Below are positions 33,664 through 42,730 of a stretch of DNA of 64,000 bases, piece by piece. The stretch comes from Burkholderiales bacterium (GTDB lineage Bacteria; Pseudomonadota; Gammaproteobacteria; Burkholderiales; Burkholderiaceae_C). The position numbers and the translations under genes are program-made. Positions within the stretch are counted from its first letter, which is position 1; each line of letters starts with the position of its first letter. Under the pieces are notes generated by a model. It was not told where the DNA came from and made no database searches. It saw nothing but the letters and a program-made list of their open reading frames with translations. The stretch spans positions 62,001 through 126,000 of the forward strand of contig JADJCH010000011.1 in the NCBI GenBank assembly GCA_016703325.1, in the 5' to 3' direction.

Positions 33664-35813
33664 CAGAACGCCCCCCGCCAGGCCAGCGACAGGCTGCGGC
33701 CCGGCGCCTGGATCTCCTGGCCGGAGACGCCCTCGGTGAGGTGCTCGTGGTAGGCCTTGTCGGCCAGGTTCTTGACCGCCATGCGCAGGCTGTGGTCGCG
33801 GGCATACCGCCAGGTGGCGCCGACGTCGGCCGTGGCAAAGCCCGCGGTGGCATCTTCGGTGCCGCGTGAGAACACGGTGGCCACTCGGTCCTGCCGGCGC
33901 ACCAGGCGCAGGCGGCTGTCCACCGCCCAGGCCGGCGTCACCGCGGCACCCCAGCCCAGCGAGAGCTCGTCGGCCGGCATCTGGAACAGCGGCTCGTCCA
34001 GGTCGCGGTTGGTACCGCGCAGCACCGACAGCTTCACATCCGCCCATTGGCCGACACCAAACTGCCGGCGCGCCTGCGCCTCCAGCCCGCGGATGACCAC
34101 ACTGCCCAGGTTCACCGTGGCCTTCACCGGCAGCCCCCCCACGGTGGCCCCGGTGGCCTGGCCGGTGATGTAGTGGCTGATGCGCTGCTGGTGCAGTGCC
34201 GCGCTGTAGTCCCAGACGGCATCGGCGCCCTTGACGCCCAGCTCAAGCTGCAGCGAGGTTTCCGGCTCGATCTGCGGGTTGCCCAGGTAGTGGTAACCGT
34301 CGCCGCGCGGCGAGGCCTCGTAGCGCTCGCGCATCTCGCCGGCACGGAAGCCGCGCGCCAGGTTGGCATAGGGCCGCAGCAGCGACGTCACCTCCCAGCT
34401 CACCCCGACGGAGCCGGAGAGGGCCGAGTCGCTGCGGTCCAGCCCGTTGGTGACCGCGCCGTTGGACATGGACGCCGCCTCACCCACGACCCGATCCCAG
34501 CGCAGCCCGGCCAGCACCCCCAGGGCACCGAAGCGCATGTCGTCCTGGACGAACAGGCCGGCGGCCCGGATGCGCGCATCGGCAAAGGGGTCGTTGCGCA
34601 GCAGGGCCGAAAGCGGCGTCGGGCTGGCGATGTAGCGCTCGGGTGAGGCCTCCATGCGCCAGAGGTTGACGCCCGCGCTGACCAGGTGCTCGGGGTGCAG
34701 CAGCCAGTCGGCCTTGAGGTCCACGCCGGTGGTGTCGAAGGACACCGTCGTCTGCGCGATCTCGCGCTTCAACTGGTTGGCGTAGGACCAGATCTGGCGC
34801 TGCACCGACTGGCGCCACAACCGCACATCCAGGTTCGGTGCGTCGCGCCCGCCGCGGCGGCTGTAGCCCAGTTCCACCAGATTGCGGCGCTGTTCGGGCG
34901 AATGCACGGTCGAGGTTCCCAGCGCGGCATTGGGCAGCGAGCGGGTCGAGCCTGGGTACCAGACGTCCTCGTCCACATGCTGCTGCAGCGACAGGCGCAG
35001 CTGCTGCGCGGCATCCGGGCGCCAGCGCAGCTGGCCGATCAGGCTCTGCGCGTCGTAACCGGTGCGCGCCACCGTGCCCTCAGGGGACTTGTAGTCGTCC
35101 AGCCGCTGCGAGGCGGCCCCCAGCATCAGTGCAAAGTCGCCCTCGGAGAGGTTGAGCACACCCGTGCCGCGCAGCCCCTTGGAGGCACTCTCCCAGCCCA
35201 GGGCGGTCTGCAGCTTCAGGCCGGGTTCGAAGCGCGCCTGCGGCAGCAGCACGTTCACCGCCCCGCCCAGCGCCCCGGTGCCGTAGAGCACCGAGGAGGC
35301 GCCCTTGACCAGCTCCACCCGCTCGGCCAGCGCCAGCGACATGAAGGAGGCGACGGCCCCGGCCGGCTGCGCCGAGTTCAGGCGCATGCCGTCCACCAGC
35401 AGCACGACGCCCTCCTTTTTCAACCCACGCAGCACCGGGTTGGCACCCTGGGCCCCGTCCGAGGCCACCGCCAGGCCGGGCTCGCCGCGCAGGGCATCGC
35501 CCAGGCTCATGCCCGCAGCATCCAGCCGATCGCGCTCGATCACCTGCACCGCCGCCGGGGTGTCCAGCGCGCTGGCGGCGTAACCCTTGGCGGTGACCTG
35601 CACTGTGGAGAGCCGGGGCAGCGCCCGCCCCGGCTGCGCCGCTGGATCCCCTGCGCGTTCCGTGGCAACAGCTTCTGTTGCGCTCGCCGCGTTCGCAGTC
35701 GTTGCCGCCATGGAGCCGCCCATCAACAGCAGGACCGCTCCCGCCACCGGCCGCAACCAGGCCACAGCCTGCTGGGTCAACGAAGCCACACCGGCACGGG
35801 GTCGCTGGAACAT
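33663..35813 (-). CDS. TonB-dependent outer-membrane receptor, Fur-linked
   Basis: 716 residues from ATG 35813. Signal peptide near AVLLLMGGSMAATTANA; plug with LDTPAAVQVIERDRLDAAGM, VLRGLKKEGVVLLVDGMRLN and SVLYGTGALGGAVNVLLP; C-terminal barrel ends with LSLAWRGAF. The features fit ferric-siderophore or heme-type receptors without a clear heme motif. A Fur-box-like site lies 10 bases upstream of the start. It is the first gene of the run receptor - binding protein - receptor - permease - ATPase. Confidence 0.92.
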   Translation of the reverse strand: MFQRPRAGVASLTQQAVAWLRPVAGAVLLLMGGSMAATTANAASATEAVATERAGDPAAQPGRALPRLSTVQVTAKGYAASALDTPAAVQVIERDRLDAAGMSLGDALRGEPGLAVASDGAQGANPVLRGLKKEGVVLLVDGMRLNSAQPAGAVASFMSLALAERVELVKGASSVLYGTGALGGAVNVLLPQARFEPGLKLQTALGWESASKGLRGTGVLNLSEGDFALMLGAASQRLDDYKSPEGTVARTGYDAQSLIGQLRWRPDAAQQLRLSLQQHVDEDVWYPGSTRSLPNAALGTSTVHSPEQRRNLVELGYSRRGGRDAPNLDVRLWRQSVQRQIWSYANQLKREIAQTTVSFDTTGVDLKADWLLHPEHLVSAGVNLWRMEASPERYIASPTPLSALLRNDPFADARIRAAGLFVQDDMRFGALGVLAGLRWDRVVGEAASMSNGAVTNGLDRSDSALSGSVGVSWEVTSLLRPYANLARGFRAGEMRERYEASPRGDGYHYLGNPQIEPETSLQLELGVKGADAVWDYSAALHQQRISHYITGQATGATVGGLPVKATVNLGSVVIRGLEAQARRQFGVGQWADVKLSVLRGTNRDLDEPLFQMPADELSLGWGAAVTPAWAVDSRLRLVRRQDRVATVFSRGTEDATAGFATADVGATWRYARDHSLRMAVKNLADKAYHEHLTEGVSGQEIQAPGRSLSLAWRGAF

Positions 35814-35822
35814 CACACTTCC

Positions 35823-35845
35823 TTAATACGAATGATTGCTGTTAT
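35823..35845. promoter_or_regulatory. Fur-box-like site upstream of a TonB receptor
   Basis: TTAATACGAATGATTGCTGT followed by TAT, immediately upstream of the minus-strand receptor start. It has the TAATACGAAT core seen at 19367. Confidence 0.6.
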
Positions 35846-35910
35846 CGATAGTATCCATCCTTCACGCCACGTTCTCCATGATCCAGTTCAAGTTCAATGG
35901 TTGCTGTTGC

Positions 35911-35933
35911 TAATACGACGCATTCCTATTTAA
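35911..35933. promoter_or_regulatory. Fur-box-like site upstream of the FagA-like gene
   Basis: TAATACGACGCATTCCTATT followed by TAA lies about 50 bases before the plus-strand start at 35985. It shares its core with the other sites. Confidence 0.6.
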
Positions 35934-35984
35934 ACTGACCTTCGTGCTGTCCCATCAACGCAGCCTGAACCCCAAGGAGGATCC

Positions 35985-36533
35985 ATGCCCGCTCCCGACG
36001 CACTCTCCGTGGTGGACCTCTGGCGACGCCTGGGCATGCAGATCCGGCTGGGGCCGCACCCGGACGACGCCCGCCTGCTGGCGCGTTACCTGAGCTGCGG
36101 AGAGGCGCTGGCGCAGCAGCATGGCTGTTCAGCCCGGCGCACCCAGGAGTGCATGCTCACCCTTCTGATCCAAACCGCCCGGGACGCGGTCCTGCCCATC
36201 GGCTGGCGGCTGACCTGCCTGGACGCCTGCCGGCGACCGATGGAGCAGCTCGCCGACCAGGTGCGCGAGCCGGCCGACTCGCTGCGCCTGATGCGTACCG
36301 CCAAGCCCTGGCCCGCGGTGCCTCACGCACCGATGTGGTGGCGCACGCAGGGCGGGTGGCGGGCTTCTGTTGCCTGGCCTCAGGTGCGCTGGCTTTGGCC
36401 GCGGCACCCCGCACTTGGGCGTGCTCAGGACAAAGCAGGACCCGCCGGTTCCAGCCTCAACCCGCGAAGCGCGAGAACACCAGCGTGGCGTTGGTGCCGC
36501 CGAAGCCGAAGCTGTTGGACATCACTGTGTTGA
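35985..36533 (+). CDS. FagA-like small protein (Fur-associated)
   Basis: 182 residues from ATG 35985, with AAGGAGG 7 bases upstream, an unusually strong site. The N-terminal 95 residues show LARYLSCGEALAQQHGC, then TLLIQTARDAVLPIGWRLTC and LDACRRPMEQLA. This matches my recollection of FagA, a small Fur-regulated protein of Pseudomonas (RYL... TA-D--LP--WR--CLD---RP). The C-terminal part is low-complexity, Arg- and Trp-rich, and overlaps the convergent fabB end by 77 bases, so the natural end may be earlier in related proteins. Function unknown; iron-starvation expression is likely from the Fur site. Confidence 0.6.
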   Translation: MPAPDALSVVDLWRRLGMQIRLGPHPDDARLLARYLSCGEALAQQHGCSARRTQECMLTLLIQTARDAVLPIGWRLTCLDACRRPMEQLADQVREPADSLRLMRTAKPWPAVPHAPMWWRTQGGWRASVAWPQVRWLWPRHPALGRAQDKAGPAGSSLNPRSARTPAWRWCRRSRSCWTSLC

Positions 36534-37671
36534 GCGGCGCGTCGCGGCGCTCCAGCAGCACCGGCAGGCCTTCGGCCAGGGGGTCGAGGTTCTCGATGTT
36601 GGCCGATGCGGCGGCAAATCCGCCTTCCATCATCAGCAGGCAGTAGATGGCCTCCTGCACACCGGCTGCGCCCAGCGAATGGCCCGACAGCGACTTGGTG
36701 GAGCTGATCGCGGGCACCGCATTGCCGAAGACCTCGCGCACCGCCTTCAGCTCGGCCATGTCGCCCACCGGGGTGGAGGTGCCGTGGGCGTTGATGTAGT
36801 CCACCGGCGTCTTCACGGTGGTCAACGCCTGCTGCATGCAGCGCACCGCACCTTCGCCGGAGGGCGCGACCATGTCGTGGCCGTCCGAGGTGGCACCGAA
36901 GCCCACCAGCTCGGCCAGGATGTGGGCGCCGCGCGCCTGGGCATGCTCCAGCGACTCCAGCACCAGCATGCCGCCGCCGCCGGCGATGACAAAACCGTCG
37001 CGCCCGGCATCGAAGGCCCTGGAGGCCTTGTCCGCCTGGTCGTTGCGGCCGCTGGACATGGCGCCCATGCCGTCGAACAGCAGCGACAGCTCCCAGCTCT
37101 CCTCCTCGCCGCCACCGGCGAAGACCACATCCTGCTGACCCCAGGCGATCAGCTGCGCGGCATGGCCGATGCAGTGCGCGCTGGTGGCGCAGGCCGAGGT
37201 GATGGAGTAGTTGACACCCTTGATGCCAAACGGCGTGGCCAGGCAGGCCGACACGGTGCTGCCCATCGTGCGGGTCACCATGAAGGGTCCGACGCGTTTG
37301 ATGCCCTTGGCCCTCAGTGTGTCGGCCGCCCAGACCTGGTTGAAGCTGGAGGCGCCGCCCGAGCCGGCCACCAGGCCGCTGCGGGGGTTGGACACCTGCT
37401 CGGGCGCCAGGCCGGCGTGTTCGATGGCCTGCTTCATCGACAGCCAGGAATAGGCCGCGGCGTCGCCCATGAAGCGCAGGTTGCGGCGGTCCACCACCGC
37501 CTCCAGCTCCAGGTCGGGCCGGCCGCTCACCTGCGAGCGCATGCCCATCTCGGCGTACTTGGGGTTGAACTTCAGGCCGCTGCGGCCCTCGCGCAGGCTG
37601 GTGGACACCTCGGCGGCGTTGTTGCCCAGGCTGGAAACGATGCCGTAACCGGTGACGACGACGCGACGCAT
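36457..37671 (-). CDS. fabB: 3-oxoacyl-ACP synthase I FabB
   Basis: 404 residues, the usual FabB length. The catalytic Cys161 lies in SITSACATSAHCIGH; the two His residues lie in YINAHGTSTPVGD and STKSLSGHSLGAAG. The glycine-rich C-terminus SNSFGFGGTNATLVF is intact. FabB elongates unsaturated fatty acids in partnership with FabA; the fabA stop is one base from the fabB start, so they form an operon. Confidence 0.97.
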   Translation of the reverse strand: MRRVVVTGYGIVSSLGNNAAEVSTSLREGRSGLKFNPKYAEMGMRSQVSGRPDLELEAVVDRRNLRFMGDAAAYSWLSMKQAIEHAGLAPEQVSNPRSGLVAGSGGASSFNQVWAADTLRAKGIKRVGPFMVTRTMGSTVSACLATPFGIKGVNYSITSACATSAHCIGHAAQLIAWGQQDVVFAGGGEEESWELSLLFDGMGAMSSGRNDQADKASRAFDAGRDGFVIAGGGGMLVLESLEHAQARGAHILAELVGFGATSDGHDMVAPSGEGAVRCMQQALTTVKTPVDYINAHGTSTPVGDMAELKAVREVFGNAVPAISSTKSLSGHSLGAAGVQEAIYCLLMMEGGFAAASANIENLDPLAEGLPVLLERRDAPLNTVMSNSFGFGGTNATLVFSRFAG

Positions 37672-37672
37672 C

Positions 37673-38245
37673 TCAGAAGCTTTCGGTGGAAGTGAACAGG
37701 CCCACCTTCAGGTCGGTGGCGGTGTAGATCTCTCGGCCATCGACCAGCATGCGGCCGTCGGCGATGCCCATCACCAGCTTGCGCTCGATCACGCGCTTCA
37801 TCTCCAGGCGGTAGGTGACCTTCTGAGCGGTGGGCAGCACCTGGCCGAAGAACTTCACCTCGCCGGCACCCAGCGCACGGCCGCGCCCGGGGTTGCCGCG
37901 CCAGCCGAGCCAGAAGCCCACCAGCTGCCACAGCGCGTCCAGGCCCAGGCAGCCCGGCATGACCGGATCACCTTCGAAGTGGCAGCCGAAGAACCACAGG
38001 TCCGGGCGGATGTCCAGCTCGGCCTCGATCAGGCCCTTGCCGTGTTCACCGCCGGTGTCGTCGATGCGGATGATGCGGTCCATCATCAGCATGTTGGGCA
38101 GCGGCAGGCGCGCGTTGCCGGGGCCGAACAGTTCGCCATGACCGCAGGCCAGCAGTTCTTCGCGGCTGTAGGCATGCTTGCCCAGGTCGCGTTGACTCAG
38201 GGAGGGGGCGGTGGCGAGGGCGATCGGGGTATTCTGCTGGGTCAT
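37673..38245 (-). CDS. fabA: 3-hydroxydecanoyl-ACP dehydratase/isomerase FabA
   Basis: 190 residues from ATG 38245, somewhat longer than the 171 of E. coli because of an N-terminal tail. Family blocks: LPLPNMLMMDRIIRID, the catalytic His in WFFGCHFEGDPVMPG and the acid in LGLDALWQLVGFWLGW, then GEVKFFGQVLP. It makes and isomerises the 10-carbon intermediate that commits to unsaturated fatty acids. Operon with fabB. The adjoining gap 38246-38587 (342 bases) shows no gene, only a loose GC-rich inverted repeat around 38287 and 38350. Confidence 0.97.
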   Translation of the reverse strand: MTQQNTPIALATAPSLSQRDLGKHAYSREELLACGHGELFGPGNARLPLPNMLMMDRIIRIDDTGGEHGKGLIEAELDIRPDLWFFGCHFEGDPVMPGCLGLDALWQLVGFWLGWRGNPGRGRALGAGEVKFFGQVLPTAQKVTYRLEMKRVIERKLVMGIADGRMLVDGREIYTATDLKVGLFTSTESF

Positions 38246-38587
38246 GGCGCTGCGCGGGACGTCACTCGGGGCCGCTGACGGCGGGCCCGGGGTCCAGGTT
38301 CTGGGACAGGTGGACAAAGGGTCCAACTGTAGCGCGGCAGGCACAGTCCCGGACCCCAGGTGCACCCTCATTGCAGCTTTCCTGCGCTCCGTCATGGGCT
38401 GGACACAACACACTGTGGTGCCGTCACGCCAGCGACAGACCGCCCACCACGCGGCACCCCTGACTTGACCTGCACCAACCGAGGGATGCACTGCATGACC
38501 GATGAACTTCGCCGCCCTGATTCCATCGCTCCAGCACCAGCCCTGGAGCAGATCCGGAGGCCGAACCGGTGGGACATGGGGAAGCCG

Positions 38588-39547
38588 ATGGAGGCAACGA
38601 TCACGCGCAGGCACTGCCTGGGTCGGATCGGACGGGCCGGCATGGCCACAACGCTGCTCCCCGGCCTGCTGGCCAGCTGTGCCCAGCCGATCACCCGGCT
38701 GTCGCTGGACAGCAACGACCGGCTGGTCGAACTGGACAGCGGGCGCGACATCACCCGGGCCGAGCTGATGCGCCAGATGGCGGGAAGCCGCTTTCTCCTG
38801 CTCGGCGAGCTGCACGACAACACCTGGCACCACCGCCGCCGTGCGGCCCTGTTGCAGGAGCTCGCCGGCATGGCACGACCCGCCGTCGTGGCCGAGCACC
38901 TGACCCGCAGCCGGCAAGCCTCCAGGGAAGGCGAGCTGCTGCCGGCTCTGCAGGCGGCGGGCTTCGATCCCCAGGGCTGGCAATGGCCGTTGCACCAACC
39001 CCTGTTCGACGCACTGCGCCAAGCCAACCTGCCTCTGCAGGGAGGCAACCTGCCGGCCGAGCTGGCGCGCCGCATCGCAAGGGAAGGGGCCGGCGCCGTG
39101 CCGACCGATCTGGCCGAACTGCTGGCACGCACCGAGCTCGACGATCCGTCCCGATCCAGTCTGGACAGCGACCTGCGCGACGGCCATTGTGGCCACCTGC
39201 CCGAATCACGCCTGCCGGCCATGCGTCTGGCACAGCGCGCCCGCGATGCCGCGATGGCACAGGCTCTGCTCGCGAGCACGGGCCGTCCCGCCGTGCTGCT
39301 GGCCGGCAATGGCCACGTGCGGCAGGACTGGGGAGTGGGCCGGATCCTGCGGACGCTGCAACCGCAGGAGGGCTGCCTGAGTGTGCTGTTCGGCGAACGG
39401 GGCAGCGACGATGCAGCCACGATCCGCGACAGCCGCGGGGCAGCCACCCACCTGTGGCTCACCGCCGCCGTGCACCGCGAGAACCCCTGCGCCACGATGC
39501 CGGTGATGCGGCGGCCGCCAGCCCCGCCGCGGGAGCAGGCCCGCTGA
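38588..39547 (+). CDS. ChaN-family lipoprotein
   Basis: About 319 residues from ATG 38588, with GGGGAAG just upstream; starts at 38495 and 38576 are in frame. A signal with twin-arginine flavour (TITRRHCLGRIGRAGM) ends at a lipobox LLASCAQ, so it is likely a lipoprotein. The ChaN/DUF399 core reads FLLLGELHDNTWHHRRRAAL, VVAEHLTRSRQ and AVLLAGNGHVRQDWGVG. ChaN proteins bind heme cofacially in Campylobacter relatives and are tied to iron uptake. The gene faces feoB tail to tail. Confidence 0.85.
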   Translation: MEATITRRHCLGRIGRAGMATTLLPGLLASCAQPITRLSLDSNDRLVELDSGRDITRAELMRQMAGSRFLLLGELHDNTWHHRRRAALLQELAGMARPAVVAEHLTRSRQASREGELLPALQAAGFDPQGWQWPLHQPLFDALRQANLPLQGGNLPAELARRIAREGAGAVPTDLAELLARTELDDPSRSSLDSDLRDGHCGHLPESRLPAMRLAQRARDAAMAQALLASTGRPAVLLAGNGHVRQDWGVGRILRTLQPQEGCLSVLFGERGSDDAATIRDSRGAATHLWLTAAVHRENPCATMPVMRRPPAPPREQAR

Positions 39548-39606
39548 ATCCGCGGCGGCCCCCCGGGCCGTGCAGTGAGCGGGAACGCCGCCCGGCCCGG
39601 CCCGCC

Positions 39607-41499
39607 TCACCCGCCGCCCAGCGCCAGCGCCACCCGGTAGGTCACGAAGGCCAGCGCGTAGGCCAGCGCCGTCAGGTAGGCCGCGGCGATGCCGGCCATC
39701 TTCCAGCTGCCGGTTTCGCGCTTGATGGCGGCCAGGGTGCTCAGGCACATCGGCGCGGCCACGAACCAGGCCAGCAGCGACAGCGCGGTAGCCAGGCTCC
39801 AGTCCTGCGCCAGCAGCGGCGCCAGCACGCCGGCAGCGTCGTCGCCGGTGGCCGACAGGGCGTAGACGGTGGCCAGCGCACTCACCGCCACCTCGCGTGC
39901 GGCCAGACCGGGCACCAGCGCGATGCTGATCTGCCAGTTGAAGCCGATCGGCTCGAACAGCAGCGCCAGCGCCCGCCCCAGCGTGCCGGCCAGGCTGTAC
40001 GCCACCGCCGGGCCGGTGGCGCCTTCGGGCGGGGCCGGGAAACTCGCCAACGCCCACAGCGCCACGGTCAGCACCAGGATGATGCCGCCGACCCGGCGCA
40101 GGAAGATCTTGACGCGCTGCCACAGCCCGATGGCGATGTTGCGCGCCTGCGGCCAGTGGTAACTCGGCAGCTCCATCATCAGGGTGCGCACCTGGCGCCC
40201 GGCCGTCAGCAGCTTGAGCAGCCAGGCCACCGCCATGGCTGTGACGATGCCCGCCAGGTACAGCCCGAACAGCACCAGCCCCTGCAATTCCACACCGCCC
40301 CAGACCTCGCGCGGCGGCACGAAGGCGCTGATCAGGAGCGCATACACCGGCAGCCGCGCCGAACAGGTCATCAGCGGCGCGATCAGGATGGTCACCAGCC
40401 GGTCGCGCGGGTTGGCGATGGTGCGCGCGGCCATGATGCCGGGGATGGCACAGGCAAAACTCGACAGCAGCGGGATGAACGACCGCCCCGACAGCCCCAC
40501 GCTGCCCATGATGCGATCGAGCAGGAAAGCCGCCCGCGGCAGGTAACCCGACTCCTCCAGCAGCAGGATGAAAAAGAACAGGATGACGATCTGCGGCAGG
40601 AACACCAGCACCCCACCCAGCCCGGCGATCAGTCCGTCCACCAGGAAGCTGCGCAGCAGGCCCTGCGGCAGCTGCGCGGCCACCGCCTCGCCCGCGGCCG
40701 CGGTGGCCGCCTCGATCCAGCCCATCGGCGCCTCGGCCCAGGCGAACACGGCCTGGAACACCAGGAACAGGATCAGCGCCAGCAGCAGCGGACCCACCAG
40801 CGGGTGCAGCACCACCCGGTCGATGCGGTCGCTGGCCAGGTGCGGCGCCACCTCCGCCAGCCCCAGGCGGTCGAGGATGCCCTGCACGGCGGCGTGGTCG
40901 CCGCGCGGATCCACCTCCGGCGCCAGGTCGCGTACGTCGCCGGGCAGCCGCTGGTAGTGCCAGACCTCCGGCTGGTCGAGCAGCTCGCGCAGCGCATCGG
41001 TGCCGTCGGGCCGCACCGCCACTGTGCGCACCACCGTCAGCCCCAGCTCGCGGCCCAGCGCCTCCGCATCCACCACGATGCCACGCTTCTCGGCCAGGTC
41101 GGCCATGTTCAGCGCCACCACACAGGGCAGACCCAGCCGCTTGACCGCCAGCACCAGGCGCAGGTTGCGGCGCAGCTGGGTGGCATCGACCACGCAGACC
41201 ACCAGGTCCGGGCGCTTCTCGCCGCGGGCATTGCCGCGCAGCACATCCACCGTCACCGACTCGTCCGGGGAGCGCGGATTCAGGCTGTAGGCTCCCGGCA
41301 GGTCCAGCAGCCGCAGCGCCCGCCCGGCCGGGCTGCTGAACTGGCCCTCCTTGCGCTCCACCGTCACCCCGGCGTAGTTGCCGACCTTCTGCCGGCTGCC
41401 GGTCAGGCGGTTGAACAGCGCCGTCTTGCCGCAGTTGGGGTTGCCCACCAGCGCCAGCAGCGGCCCGCCGCGGTGGATGTGGACGACGGATTCATTCAT
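39607..41499 (-). CDS. feoB: Ferrous iron transporter FeoB
   Basis: 630 residues. N-terminal G-protein: G1 GNPNCGKT at 19-26, G2-region NYAGVTVERK, G3 DLPGAYSL, G4 NMAD. The membrane part has the FeoB gate motifs FSCAIPGIMAARTI-like (SSFACAIPGIMAARTI) and APLMTCSARLPVYALLISAF. It is shorter than the 773-residue E. coli protein, as is common. It imports Fe(II) across the inner membrane. Overlaps the feoA stop (ATGA). Confidence 0.97.
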   Translation of the reverse strand: MNESVVHIHRGGPLLALVGNPNCGKTALFNRLTGSRQKVGNYAGVTVERKEGQFSSPAGRALRLLDLPGAYSLNPRSPDESVTVDVLRGNARGEKRPDLVVCVVDATQLRRNLRLVLAVKRLGLPCVVALNMADLAEKRGIVVDAEALGRELGLTVVRTVAVRPDGTDALRELLDQPEVWHYQRLPGDVRDLAPEVDPRGDHAAVQGILDRLGLAEVAPHLASDRIDRVVLHPLVGPLLLALILFLVFQAVFAWAEAPMGWIEAATAAAGEAVAAQLPQGLLRSFLVDGLIAGLGGVLVFLPQIVILFFFILLLEESGYLPRAAFLLDRIMGSVGLSGRSFIPLLSSFACAIPGIMAARTIANPRDRLVTILIAPLMTCSARLPVYALLISAFVPPREVWGGVELQGLVLFGLYLAGIVTAMAVAWLLKLLTAGRQVRTLMMELPSYHWPQARNIAIGLWQRVKIFLRRVGGIILVLTVALWALASFPAPPEGATGPAVAYSLAGTLGRALALLFEPIGFNWQISIALVPGLAAREVAVSALATVYALSATGDDAAGVLAPLLAQDWSLATALSLLAWFVAAPMCLSTLAAIKRETGSWKMAGIAAAYLTALAYALAFVTYRVALALGGG

Positions 41500-41774
41500 C
41501 GCTCGCCCCCCGCAAGAGGCTGCACCTGCACGCAGGCCGCCTCCGCCACCCGCAGCGCAAAAGTGGAGTCCCCCACCCGCACCACCAGCGGATCACCCCC
41601 CGGCACCGCCCGGCCCAACAGCTGCACGCGCTCGCCCGGGAGGAAGCCGATCTCGGCCAGCCAGCCGGACCACTCCGGCGCCTGGGGTGGCGCAGCCACA
41701 CCGACCACGGTCGCCGCTTGCTTCAACGCCATTTCATGAAGGCCGCAGACGGCAGCCAAGACAGGAGCGTTCAT
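41496..41774 (-). CDS. feoA: Ferrous iron transport accessory protein FeoA
   Basis: 92 residues from ATG 41774. SH3-like FeoA domain: WLAEIGFLPGERVQLLGRAV, then GDPLVVRVGDSTFALRVAEA. The N-terminal part (ALKQAATVVGVAAPPQAPEW) is longer than in minimal FeoA. It probably modulates FeoB. A perfect 17-base Fur palindrome lies 9 bases upstream of the start; feoC is not seen. Confidence 0.93.
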   Translation of the reverse strand: MNAPVLAAVCGLHEMALKQAATVVGVAAPPQAPEWSGWLAEIGFLPGERVQLLGRAVPGGDPLVVRVGDSTFALRVAEAACVQVQPLAGGER

Positions 41775-41783
41775 AAAGAATGG

Positions 41784-41800
41784 ATGAGAATCATTCTCAT
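41784..41800. promoter_or_regulatory. Fur box upstream of feoAB (perfect palindrome)
   Basis: ATGAGAATCATTCTCAT is a perfect inverted repeat around a central C, close to the core Fur consensus, and placed to block the feoA promoter. The best Fur site in the window. Confidence 0.85.
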
Positions 41801-41897
41801 GATACACAACCCCCCTTTTTCCAGGTGCGCCGGTTGAACGGAAGCTGATGCCGCTCAAAGAAAGGCCGCTGGTGCAGCGTCTCGCCCGCTGGGCAGG

Positions 41898-42728
41898 TCA
41901 GGCTGCAGTTCCTGCGGACCGATCATCCACGGCAGACCCACAGCAGGTGCCCCCGCCGCTTGGGTCAAGGTGCGTGGCCACATGCGACGGTTCCGACACC
42001 GCGGGCCCGGCCCAGGCGCTGGCCACCCCCCACAGCGCCATGGCCAGGGCCACGCAGACCCCGCTGGGCGCATCCAGCCACCAGGACGCGGCCAGCCCGA
42101 CGGCTGCGACCGTGGCCGTGCCGGCCTGTGCCGCCCAGCCCGGCAGACCGCGCCGCTGCCACAGCGCCGGCACGATCAGCGCCGCAAACAGCACGAACAG
42201 CCCCAGCACCGGCACGGCCACGCTGGCCACCAGGGCAAAGGCCGGGTAGAAGCCGGCATCACGGCCCCACAGGCGTGGTGCTGTCCAGCGCAGCAGGTGC
42301 ACCCCCAGCAGGCAGGCCAGCAGTGCGAGCACCTGCGACCCGCCGGCCCAGAGGATGTCCGCAGCCAGCAGCTGCGAAAGCCTCTCGGCGCCATGCACCC
42401 CTTGGCGGGCGGCCATCAGCGCCAGGCAGGCCGAGGCCACGTAGACCAGCCCGATCAGCGCCTCACGCTGTTGCGGCCAGCGCCGCGTCAAGGCGGCCAC
42501 CAGCCCCACGCAGGCCAGCGCCCCGGCAGCTGCAGCGGCCTGGGTGGTCGGCAGGTCGGGATGTTCCTGGCCGGCGGTGACCCACAGCGCCGCGGCTGCA
42601 GCGGCCTGAGCCACCGCCAGGTCGATGAACACCACGCCGCGCGCCAGCACCTGTTCGCCCAGAGGCGCCAGGGCCAGCAGGCCAGCGGCCAGGGCCAGCG
42701 CCGGCAGCAGGAACCAGCTGTGTTCCAT
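41898..42728 (-). CDS. znuB: Zinc ABC transporter permease (ZnuB-like)
   Basis: 276 residues from ATG 42728, with eight or so hydrophobic segments. ABC-3 family blocks: LARGVVFIDLAVAQAAAAAA, LVYVASACLALMAARQGVHG, ADILWAGGSQVLALLACLLG and VLGLFVLFAALIVPAL. The C-terminus has a Cys pair (GGGTCCGSA) not usual in the family. The gene follows znuA by two bases. No ATP-binding (znuC) gene accompanies it. Confidence 0.85.
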   Translation of the reverse strand: MEHSWFLLPALALAAGLLALAPLGEQVLARGVVFIDLAVAQAAAAAALWVTAGQEHPDLPTTQAAAAAGALACVGLVAALTRRWPQQREALIGLVYVASACLALMAARQGVHGAERLSQLLAADILWAGGSQVLALLACLLGVHLLRWTAPRLWGRDAGFYPAFALVASVAVPVLGLFVLFAALIVPALWQRRGLPGWAAQAGTATVAAVGLAASWWLDAPSGVCVALAMALWGVASAWAGPAVSEPSHVATHLDPSGGGTCCGSAVDDRSAGTAA

Positions 42729-42730
42729 CC

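Noticed and set aside
38569..41739. A 1056-codon open frame on the plus strand spanning the ChaN-like gene and feoB
   Set aside because: It crosses two convergent genes in wrong frames and has a low-complexity composition; FeoB motifs on the other strand are unambiguous.
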